Shown piece by piece: positions 31,908 to 43,900 of a DNA stretch of 64,000 nt. Numbering within the stretch: the first letter of the stretch is position 1; the number at the start of each line of letters is the position of its first letter. The notes below the pieces were generated by a model, which worked only from the letters and a program-made list of their open reading frames with translations, made no database searches and was not told the origin of the DNA. The position numbers were made by a program, and so were the translations under genes. The stretch comes from Tetracentron sinense (Eukaryota; Streptophyta; Magnoliopsida; Trochodendrales; Trochodendraceae), in contig CM026568.1 in the NCBI GenBank assembly GCA_015143295.1, positions 30,822,441-30,886,440 of the forward strand. Direction: 5' to 3'.

Positions 31908-34900
31908 TCAAGCAGATGGTTCGTATCTGCAGACGCAGTCATATATATTTCCTTTGACTAGTTTTTCTGCCAATCTCTGATTCTTCACCATTGCAAGCTG
32001 CAAAACAAGTTGTTACGGTTCAACAGAGAGAATCCTCATGATCTACTTTCAAAACTCCTGAAACAGTAAATCAGTTCTACCCGCCAGACATTTAGGTAGG
32101 TTGGAATCTGCCATTAATGGGGTCCTACCAAAGATCTGTTGAGTTGGAAATCAACATGATTTGATGAACATAAATGACTGTCTGATATATGGACATTTTT
32201 TCTCTACCATGTACCTTATTTTTAATGATTATCTAAAAGGAAAAGAATAGCTCTGACAGTTGAAATAATGAAATCATCTAATCAGGTCGATTTGTGAAGG
32301 ATCTTTGGGTAATACCCATCAAATGGTGGATCCAAACCACCTTGAATAAGTGCATGTCAATTTGTATTATTGAACAGTAAAATCTTACCTTTAGAGCATC
32401 ACATTTAAAACGAGCGTTGAAGTTGGTATGAAGAGCTCGGCCCATTCCTTCCAAGATTATCTGTGGGGCATAGCAACAGTCATAGGATCAAAATTACATT
32501 TTTTCTTCTTATACTTTGTTCTTATTTTCATATTTACAACATTTTTCTCAACTGTTTAAAGAAAGAAACGAATATAATTCCCCCCAAGGAGTTTCAGCTT
32601 GATGATATGATATTAAGCTTGACTAGGGTTGCAAAAAATGTAATAATATCGTACCAGATCGGCGTCTTTTGCAGCAGTCGCTAGCTCTGAGCTGACTTGC
32701 CGTAAATCTATGCATGGACTCCCGCACCCATTCTCAACAACCATTAAAGGAACCGAAGAAGAATTCTCTTTAGAACCATCTTGGATGTTTATCATTGCAT
32801 CCACAAGTAGGCCTCCTGCTTCAGCAGCTTTGCGAAGGATATCACAATGCTGTGGACTATTAAAATGAGCTCCTTATTTTGATTTATAAACTAACTTCAT
32901 GTATTATGAAATCATGAAAGTAACATTTAAAAAGGTCAAAGTAGGTTAGTTGTTCTTTTGGGGTGGGTCAGATTAAGTTTTATCTTTTCTGTTCTAAATT
33001 TTTGTACTACTGTATATTCTAAATTTACACCATTTCTCTTATTCCTTCTAGTTTCTACATGATGCATAGTCAAACAAAGTAACTTGCTCACTATTTAGTC
33101 AGCATTTCTCGCATTCTTTTAGTCTCTTGATAGGTTTTGTTAATACTTAATCATCAGTTCCAAGTATATAATATGCAATATGCAGATAACTGTATGGTAT
33201 GTATTCAAACTATGAAGTACCCTCCCCTACATATGAGAAGCATAAAAAAATTATGCTAATTGTGTTGGTGCATCTCTGACACATCTAAGATGTAATTTGT
33301 AAAAAGGAGACTGAAATACAAGACAAAAACAGAAACGGTACTTGTTTATGCATATACTCTTGACACAAACCTTGGCAGCCTCAGCTACAATTTCAGGGAG
33401 TTCCATTGCAGTGACATCGTTCAGTGCAGGAAGGGAATTTGCAACCAGAACAACCTACAAAAGAAGCTCATTTAATTATTTCTTATTTGAAAAACTTCAA
33501 CGAGGTGAACAGTCCCCGTATAACAGCTACCTACAGTGTTCATATGCAGGATAATCATATATGGAAATTCTTAGAAGGTGGCGAGCAATTCCTAAATTAC
33601 TGAGATTTCATATGGAAAGGACATGACCAAGTCATCATTGTTGTGGCTAAACTTGGCAATGACGGTCTCGGAAAAGATGGATTGGAACTACCACCCATCG
33701 TTTTCCTGCATTGTCTCCATTCAGTATACCCAATTTCATGATTAATGACTAATCAGAGTTAATTCAGACTTGGCCAAGAGGAAAAGGGCTCATTGCAGAT
33801 GATGGTTTGGACAAGCAGCCTCCAATGGAGTGATTCTAAACCTTTTCTTACTAGCACTACAATACAGAGAAACAAACTTACTTCAGTTCCACGGCGGAGG
33901 AGTTCCCGAGCTAGTGGAAGCATCCCAAGAACAATGTCAGCACCAGAGTTGTCCACAAAGAGCAATGCCCTTCTATGTGACTGAGGCTTCTTGTCTCCAG
34001 AACCTAGCATTCTCTCCTTAAAGATGTCAAAATCATCCACCTGAAAGCACGAAAATTAATCATTTTTATTCAAAATCTTCCATTTAATAACTGCAAATAA
34101 ACGAACAACCAATGCTATTTACACTCTCTTCTCATGAAATATCTTTTCACTTCACTTGCCTGCCAAGGCCGTTGCATCTTTTTGCGACTCATTCTATATA
34201 TTTCAATAATGGTCCCTTTATGATAGAGATCCACACAGGCACGGGATCCCCAGTCAAAGATATTTGCAGCAAGAACACCTTCAATTAGAGCAGACAGTCT
34301 TGTCTCCTACAATTTAGAGAAGCTTTCAATAGTTTAGCAGAATGTAAAAAACATTTAGGACTGCCCAACCACGTGGTTCAAACACAAACCATCATAAAAT
34401 TGAGCAATAGGCTCAACCCCATTCTCAAATCACTTTTGCTTTGTAAAATGCCAAGTAACACAAACAGATTGCCCAACTTCGCATTCAAACATATTTGCAA
34501 ACATTTGGCACGAAGAACATGAAGAGGGAAAATATGAAATGATAAGTTTGAAGTGAATGACTGACAGTAGTGTACATATACTCTTGAGAAAATAAATGTC
34601 ACTAAATTATACTTCTGAGTTTCCAAGTACATTGGCACATGGAGTTTCCGCAAAACAAATATCTCTTGCTCTGGCCCCTACTTCAGCTCAAGCATATGCT
34701 ACAACATCTTGTCAACAGGGATTTGGAATCTTTAGAGAGTTAAATCTATCATCCTATTCACCCTACCCTACTCATCCTTTATTTTGAAAATGTTCTACAT
34801 GAAGTATACCAAAGTAAGAGTTAAATTTAAATCACCTAGAAATCATTAGATTTTGAAGCAGGAGAGGAATCATGTGTAGACATTAATATAAATGTAGCCA

Positions 34901-37900
34901 AAAATATGATCACCAAAATCCAAACATTTTACTTATGATACAGATCTTGTAGCCTCGGTTATATGCAATAAACTTCAAACTTGAATCCAAGCAGTTGGTT
35001 TGGGGAACCATGACACCCCGTTCACTTTTTTATGCTGTCAAAGCCCCCCTGAAACATATCTTGGGGTTGTGGGATACATGAATACAATAGTACCAGGGCT
35101 GTAACGTAATCGGCATTAATACCATTATCATCATCGTCATTATTACTATTATTTTATTGTTTTTATTATTACTTACCTTTTTTCATTATAAGACGAGTGG
35201 AGGGAAAAGGGTGAGGTCATAACCAAACATACCTCACTCATACTATCGAGCTCCATTAGAAGGTCCGGCAAGACAGCAAGTGATGCCTCATTTTCCCTAA
35301 AATTTGCAATAAATAAATAAAAGAAGTACCAGGAGATTAAAATAAGGTGTATCCAGAGCTCCAGTCTACTGTCTTAATTTTGTTTAAATGTAAAGCTAAA
35401 GATTTTTTTTTTTATCAGTAAATCAGATATATTAAAAATAAGGAGCAGTTTACAGAGATGCAAAGTACTGAGATTAACAATATAACAACATCACGTTTCT
35501 AAGATTTGATCTAATACATGAGATTACAAGTTTATATTGTAGAGAGCCTACTACAAACATGTTTTTTATAATCACCGTGCATGTGTTCTATCCTGCATGA
35601 TGTCATATATCCATGCATTTTCCTGTATTACATATGTGACTGTTTGCCATCCAAGTAACATTGACCTTAGTATATTGCTTACATATAGTATGTGCATCAA
35701 AAGTATATGACTGAAAAATCCATGCAAAGATACAAGAAAAAAGATCTCCCAGCAGCATTGTGTGAAAAAGAAACACGAAAAGTATAAGGGAAAAAAAAAA
35801 GCAATCATCTCTAGACTGCTCTAATCATGCTGTGGAGATGATTTCTTTCTTCTTCTTCTTTTCCTTCTATGATTTCATCTCAAAAGAAAAATATCAATGA
35901 TATGATGCAGTCTTGCAGATACCTCTGTTTAATGCTTATGTAGGCATCAACAAACTGGAACTCCCGCAAGCACTCTTCCCTTAGTTCCAAAAGGTTGGCC
36001 AGTCCTAACTTTCCATAAGCAGCAGGCTCCTCCATCAATCTATTTGACAAGTTAAAAATAGTATATAAATAATGTTTAATGTAAATTATCAGATAGAACT
36101 TCAATGAAGTAGTCTAAAGAGTTCTTTTCTCAACAATATTAATAGCATTACCAGGGGCTCACGGTACCAAAATCTTTTCAGAAGTTCAAAACAGTAGTGG
36201 ACAATTATGACATTATATCTTTACAGAAAAAGAACCATGAGTAATGCTTAAAGACAAAGTTCTGTTTTAGATAAATACCAAAGGTGTCTGCAAAAGTTAA
36301 AACCAAAGGAAACTGAAAATTACATCCGAGTCAACATGACAACACAAATTTCATGAGTCAAAAGCCATGATAACTCAGCTGAGTCGTATCCAATCTGTGC
36401 AGGATTTTGGGCTCATCAGTAGGCTTCCATGATGATATTTCAAATGTTAGTATGATAAGCGCCTCCAAGGTTGGAAATCTAGTTACCTTTCCAAAGGAGG
36501 GAAGTTGACTCTAATCAAAAGCACCTTGTGAAGTCCTCCGACTTATTTCTTATCTTTATTTCAGATTTCCGCTTCTATTGCAGCCTCTCTCGAGCGAATT
36601 CAAAGGGATTTCTTATCGAACGAGAGAATTGATACTCGAAAGTACCACTTGGTTGACTGGAAAACCATAACTCTATGAGAAGTGGTGGTCTAGGTATTTG
36701 TCCCCTTAGGCGAGTGAATAAGGCTCTACTGGGTAAGTGGCTTTGGAGGTTTGGAGAGGAGGAGGGTAGTTTGTGGAGGGAAGTGATTGTGGCTCGACAC
36801 GGGTTGTTGAGTAAGTGGTAGCCTAAGGTAGGGCGTGGGCCTATGGGTGTCGGGGTGTGGAAGGCTATTATGCAGGTTTGGGAGGACTTTTCCAAGTTCA
36901 CTTGCCTCAAGGTGGGTAATGGGGAGCAGATCCATTTTTGGTCTGGTCTTTGGTGTGGGCAAGCTTCTCTTAAGCAAACTTTTGGCAATCTGCTCCTCCT
37001 AGCATCAAATAAGTAGGCTTTAGTTGTCAAGTATCTGGCTTTTCAGGATGGGGTGCCTATTTGGACTCCCTTATGAGAAGCAATTTACTGGATTGGGAAT
37101 TCCTGGACTTACTGCGGTTATTGTCCCTTATTTAGCCCAGGTTGAACCTACTACCCACTCATTAGGGATAGTCGGGTTTGGTCCCCGGACAACAAGGGGC
37201 GGTTTTCGATGAGTTATCGTTCTTACAAGATCTTCCGCTTCTATTGCAGCCTAATACTCGAGCGAATTCAAAGATTTCCTTATCGAACGAGAGAATTGAT
37301 ACTCGAAAGTACCACTTGGTTGACTGGAAACCTAACTCTATGAGAGTAGTGTCTAGGTATTTGTCCCTATGGACGAGTGAATAAGGCTCTACTGGGTAAA
37401 ATGCTTGGAGGTTTGGAGAGAGCGAGTCACCTTATGCATAGAGGGTAGTGATTGTGGCTCGACACGGGTTGTTGAGTAAGTGGTAGCCTAAGGTAGGCAT
37501 GGGCCTATGAAGTCGGGGTGTGGATCAGGCTAATTATTGCATTGCCCGATAGTGAGAGAAGTGTGTCTTTTTTCCAAGTTCACTTTGTATCTCAAGTGGT
37601 AATGTTTCCAGATCCATTTTTGAGTCTGGTCTTATGGTGTGGGCAAGCTTCTCTAGCAAACGTTTCCAGGCAATCTGCTCCTCAAAAAACGCATCGAAAC
37701 CGTTACGTAACGCTTAGTTGTCAAGTAATCTGGCTTTTCAGGTATGGGGTGCCGTTTGGACTCCCTTACCGCGAACGACATTACTGGATTGGGAATTCCT
37801 GGACTTACTGCGGTCATTGTAACGCCTTATTTAGCAGGTTAACCGTACACGGCCCGTTACGTGTCGGCGAAGTCGTTTTGGTCCCTAGACAAGCAAGGGA

Positions 37901-40900
37901 GCTGTTTTCGATGAGATCGTTCTTTACAAGTCTTGCAATTCTGGGCCTAATACTTACTTCTTTCCTAAGCAGGTTGTGTGCAGCTTCCCGTCGATTTCCT
38001 CAAAGTTAATCGCAAAATTCATTTCTTGGACAGCAGCTTTGGATAAAATCTTAACAAGCGATCACCTTATGCATAGGGGTGCGTACTTAGCTAACGTGAG
38101 TGTCTATATGTGACCTTGGTGAGACCGGAGATCAGTCTGATCTCTATTGATTGCATTGCTCCTTATAGTGAGAGAAGTGTGGTAACTCCTCGGCCTATCT
38201 CACATTTGTATCTCTTGGATCTTTTCAAACTCGATCCTTCATAGCTTCTTATCCTCAAGTATTACGGGTTACGACTTACAGCTCATCCGTGCTTCCTTAG
38301 GCACTGTTCAAACGCCGTACAACCTTTCGTAACGCCGTTACGTAACGGCTCTTGGTTATTGGTCACGTTAGCCCGTACTTGGACGTACCCGTACTTTTCT
38401 GGCTTAATTTCACGTAGCCGTTCGTCTATTACGGTTATTCGCATCTTATTTGCAGCTTTGCTCTTATTTGTTTTTTTTGGAACACCAAATGTTATTCATT
38501 AATCTATTAAATGTTTTGCAGTATTTGAGCTTTGCTTTTGAAAGTTGCGAAATTATTAAATGTTAAGACTTCAAATGTTCACAATATTCTTTTCTTGAAT
38601 ATTATGCAATGTTACGTAGTTACAATGTTAGAAAATGTTAGTATTAACCTGTGAGAAAGTCTTGTATTGTTTGTTTGAATATCTCTTAAATGTTAGAAAA
38701 TGATAGTATTCTATTTCCGATCAACTCATCCTATGATATTGTTAGAAAATGCTAGTATTAAATGTTAGAAATTATAGTAATAAATGTTAGAAAATTAGCT
38801 AACTTTTTGGAAATATTGTTAAATGTTAGTATTGTTTTTGGAAATATGATTAATGTTATAAAATGATAGTATTTTATTCGGAATATTATGATTGTTAGAT
38901 AATGTTAGTTTTTTTTTGGAAAAATAGTATTAATTATAAGTTAGTATTTTTTTTTATGGAATATTATTGAAATGTTAGAAAATGTTAGTATTTTTAAATG
39001 TATGAAATTTAGTATTTTGTTATGAAATATGTTAGTATTAAATGTGAGAAAATGATAGTATTTATTTCTGAAATATTATGAATGTTAGAAAATGCTAGTA
39101 TTAAATTTAGAAAATGTTAGTATAATTGTTAGAAAATGTAGTATTAATGTTTGGAAATATTAGTATTAAATGTTATAAAATGATAGTATTTATTTCTGGA
39201 AATATTATGAATGTTAATATGTTAGTATTTTTTTTGGAAAATATTAATGTTAGTAATATTTTTATTTGGAATATTATGAATGTTAGTATAATTAGTCATT
39301 TTTGAAAATATTAATGTTAGTATTTTTTTGAATATTATAAATGTTAGAAAATGTTAGTATTAAATGTCAGAAAATATTAGTATTTTTGTTTGAATATTAT
39401 TAAATGTTAGAAAATGATAGTATTATTTCGAAATATTATGAATTGTTAGAAAATGTTAGTATTAAATGTTAGAAAATGTTAGTATTAAATGTCAGAAAAT
39501 ATTAGTATTTTTGTTTGAATATTATTAAATGTTAGAAATGATAGTATTTATTTCGAAATATTATGAATTGTTAGAAAATGTTAGTATTAAATGTTAGAAA
39601 ATGTTAGTATTAAATGTCAGAAAAATATTAGTATTTTTGTTTGAATATTATTAAATGTTAGAAAATGATAGTATTATTTCGAAATATTATGAATTGTTAG
39701 AAAATGCTAGTATTAAATGTTAGAAAATGTTAGTATTAAATGTTAGAAAATATTAGTATTTTTTTGGAAATATGATTAAATAATGTTATAAAATGATAAT
39801 ATTTATTTCAGAATATTATGAATTGTTAAACAATGTTAGTATTTTTGTAGGAACTTGGAATATTATTAAATGTGAGTATTTTTTGCAGATTAGGGTATTT
39901 TTATTTCTTAGAGTTCTTATTGAATACCCTACATAATGCCGCCGAAAAAGAGAACTGACACAGATATTGGTTGGGAGTTTGGGCAGAGAGTAGGGATACT
40001 AGGCATAAGATCAAATGTAATTATTGTTCTAGAGCAATTACTGGGGGGATTACAAGATTCAAGGAACATTTGGCTCATAAAGCAGGTGATGTAGCAGGGT
40101 GTACTGCAGTTCCGAAAGAGATTCGTATTATGATGAGAGATCATTTGAAGGATGCTCACGCAGCTAAAGCTCAGAAAAGAAAAGTTGCTGAGAGAATAGC
40201 TAACATGGACAGAGTTTCAGATGATGACGAAGAAGATATTGACGTAGCAGAACAGGAACTTGATGATGAAGCTATTTTACAGGCGGGTTTGAGGGCCAGC
40301 ATGGATAGCTTTCATTCGGATGAGACTAGTCGACGATTTACTGCTGCTACTGGGAGACGTTTTGACTCTGGAGAGTCTTCCTCACAGCAGCCACCAGCAA
40401 GCCGTTCATCACATTTGCCTAGGTCTTCAAGTTCACGAGTACCTGGTGAGAGTTCGCGTGGTGTTAGAGGAAGAGGTGGTCGAGGTCCTATTGACCCTTT
40501 CTTGATGCGACCCGAGACTGCCACTCAGCCTAGTGTGAAGTCCAGTTTCGATAAAGGAATAAGGGCAAAAGTGGGCAAGGCAATTGCACGATTTTTCCAT
40601 TGGAATCGCATCCCTCCTAATGCAGCGACCTCCCTTACTTCCAGGCTATGTTAGATGTTATAGCAACGGCAGGCCCAGGGGTTAAAGGACCTAGTTCTTA
40701 CGAGATTGGGGGAAGATATTTGGATGAAGAAGTTCAAGACTTGAGGCTTTATATTCAGAAGTTTCAGAGATCTTGGGAGGAATATGGGTGCACTCTGATG
40801 TGTGATGGATGGAGTGGCCCTACTCGAAAATCAATTGTGAACTTTATGGTATATAATGGACAAGGTACTATATTCCAAAAGTCGGTGGACGTGTCTGGAA

Positions 40901-43900
40901 AAGTAAAAGACCATAAGTTCTTATTTCATTTGATGGATCAAGTTGTTGAAGAAGTCGGTGAGAAATACATAATTCAAATAGTCACCGATAATGAAGCTGC
41001 TTATAAGGCAGCTGAGATGAAATTAATGAAGAAGCGGAAACATCTATACTGGTCTCCTTGCGCAGCACATTGCATAGACTTACTTCTGGAGGATATAGGT
41101 AAGCTTCCTTCAGTAGAGGTAATAGTTAATAAAGCTAGAAAGATTAGTAGTTGTATCTACAACCACAACTGGATGGTGGCGGTTATGAGGGAGTTTACGG
41201 GTGGCAGAGACTTGCTACGCCCGGGCATTGCTAGATTTGCCACAAACTATATTGCCCTTGAGAGTATTGTGCGATATAAGGCACAATTATTACAGATGTT
41301 TACTTCTGAGAAATGGGTGGAATCTAGGTACGCTCATGAAGAGGGCTTGCCTAAGCAGATAGCTCAAATCGTCCTCTCCGAACAAAATACATTCTGGGTA
41401 AAGGCAGAAGAGATTGTGAAGACTGTACAGCCCCTAGTAAAAGTGTTGAAATTAGTGGATGGTGATACAAAGCCGACAATAGGCTATATATACGATGCAA
41501 TTGACCGAGCAAAATTAGCAATCAAAGGGCTTAATAGAACATTGTATAAACAATATTGGGCTTTGATTGATAAGCGCTGGGATAAGCAGCTTCACCAAGA
41601 TATCCATGCTGCAGGTCCGTATACAGTTATTTAATTTATTAACTGTCAATTTTCTTATTTTATTATTTGGTAATTGATGTATGTGTTTTTTCTTTATACA
41701 GCATATTTCCTAAATCCCGTCTGCTATTATTCAAACACTTTTTCCAACCATCCAGAGGTATTTTTAGGCCTGAAAAAAACAATCCAGAGACTTGAGCCTT
41801 GTAAAGAAAACCAAGTAAGAGCCTTGAGTCAGGTATAATTATAAATTATAAGTTTATACATTTATTAATTAGTTAAATTAGTTGTATACTTATATACTAA
41901 TTGAAATTAAATTTCTTTTAGCTTTAACTATATAAGCAGCAACAAGGCTCTTTTGGAAGTGATACGGCACGACTGGCAAGAAAGATGACTGAACCAGGTA
42001 TAAGTGTATAACCGTATAATTTGGATTATGATTTATTAATTATAAAATTATGACTAACTAAACTTTATAATACTTTTATTTTTCAGGCGAATGGTGGGGT
42101 ACATATGGCGAGGATGCTCCAGATCTTAGAAAAATTGCAATGAGGATCCTAAGTCAGACTTGCTCTTCATCTGGGTGTGAAAGAAACTGGAGCACATTCT
42201 CATTGATTCACACGAAGCCGCGAAATAGGCTCACTTCCGAGAAGTTGGACAAATTGGTATTTATCCACTATAATATGAGATTGCGTGCACGTCATCTAAC
42301 AAGGAGAGAGCAAGACGATGATTTTTATGATCCAATCAATTTGGATTATATTTTTGCCGATGATGATCCCTTAGAGCCATGGTTGCGTGAAATGGAAAAA
42401 CCGGTTCTAACCGATGTATCTTTCCTTGAAGGACATGTAGATGCAACCAATGAAGAGTTGAGGGCCGCAGCAGGTGCCACCACAGGCACAGACATACAAC
42501 CACCCACTGTTACCCCTACTTCAGAGACTACAAGTACAAGCAGAGCCAGAAAAGAAAGAGGCAAAGGCAAGGCATCGACACAATTACCAGCAACCACTGA
42601 GGAGGTTAGTGAAGGGTCGGTGGGAGGAGAAGGGCATGAACTCTCATCTACTAGTAGTACTAGTAGTGGACCTAATGGAGATGCAGGTGCTACAGCAGTT
42701 ATTTATGATGTAGATGCTGGTCAGGGGCAAGATGTCGATTGGACTGGAGCTGAGATTCAAGGGAGTCCTAATACAAGTAGGAGGCGAGAGGTTCAGGAAC
42801 CTGAGGCTGAAGCTGAACAATATTCGACTCCTTCGAACTACATGGAAGGGTATGATTTGTTTCCCCAATATCAGTATGGAGCTTATGGTTATGGATACCC
42901 TCCCACATATCCCCAGCAGGGGCAACAGTACTATCAGTTACACGATTTTCTCAGCGGATTCCCACAAGACTATGCTCAAGCTCAAGCCCAAGCCCAACAC
43001 TATGAAAGTCTCTACCACCAACCTTACGTTCAACCAAATAGAAATGATGATGATGATGATGATGATGATGAGCCAGCCCGTAATTCTATGTGGCTTTAGG
43101 ACTTAGCCGATGAGTATGAGTTATGACTGTATGTATCATTGTATATTTGTATGATTGTATTTGCCTATGGCCCTATCAGAGTATCAATACCTGGAGTCTC
43201 GAGACTCTCAAGTCTCAACCCATCTAATTTCATTTTTTTTACATTTTCAGCTTCATATTGGCTTTAGAAGTATTTTTATTATTATTTTTTGGATTTATTT
43301 TGATTATTTGCATTTTGATTATTTTTTTTCTATTTATTAGATTTATTTTGATTTTTTTAAAGCAAAAAAAGGGGTCAAATAGCGTAACGGCCGAAACCGT
43401 TACGTAACGCCCGTACGTAACGGTTTCGGCCGATACCGTTACGCACGCCGAAACCGTTTTTTCGAACCCTGTTTCCAGGTCTAGCAAGCAATGTTTGGTC
43501 ATTCCTCCCAGGGGCGATAGCATGGGTCCTTTGGAAGGAAGGAATAGGCAGGTGTTCGAGGACACATCCTTGACCATCCCCCAGATACAGGATCGGGTTC
43601 GTCTTCTGGTTGCATCTTAGGGATCCGTACGGGGTGATAGGAGGGATCCATGGGGGACATCTTTACTGTGCAGTTTTTGATGGCCGCTCGGGATCCCACA
43701 GTTGATTTCTCTTTTGTCCTCTTTTCCTTTTCTCCTTGACTCTTGGTTTACTTTTGGTGAACCCCGAGTTGTTCTGCTTGTAGTTTTTCCTTCTTCCTAT
43801 TATATATATTTGATATTTACCAATCGGAAAAAAAAAAAAAAACAGTTTTCCAGATAAAACAAGTTTGGTATATGCTAACTGCTATAGAAAAATCATAATT

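Larger units (their letters stand above)
37672..43471 (+). mobile_element. hAT DNA transposon nested in the LINE (left end approximate)
   Basis: The right terminus at 43471 ends TTCGAACCCTG, preceded by palindromic words CGTTACGTAACG and CGAAACCGTT (43383-43460). The same words recur at 37690-37710 and about 38330-38350, showing the left terminal zone. TTTCCAGG follows the right end at 43472-43479 and also appears at 37664-37671, a candidate 8-bp target duplication. The interior has a minisatellite and a broken transposase gene (39936-43099). Inserted in the L1 element. Confidence 0.65.
36567..43842 (+). mobile_element. L1-type LINE, partly duplicated, split by a hAT insertion
   Basis: The 36567-38235 part encodes the late reverse-transcriptase and zinc-finger region. 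Pieces read [22 protein letters not shown], then [10 protein letters not shown] and [14 protein letters not shown]. The element continues at 43472-43827 with [21 protein letters not shown] and a 3' UTR, and ends in 15 A at 43828-43842. The 5.8-kb hAT element lies between. The first about 666 bp are present twice (36567-37232 and from 37233). Many stops and frame changes: dead copy. It lies in the giant PANK2 intron. Confidence 0.75.

Noticed and set aside
38500-39890. Regular short repeats that could suggest a CRISPR array
   Set aside because: Repeats are degenerate, have no unique spacers of constant length, and the DNA is a plant transposon. It is a minisatellite.
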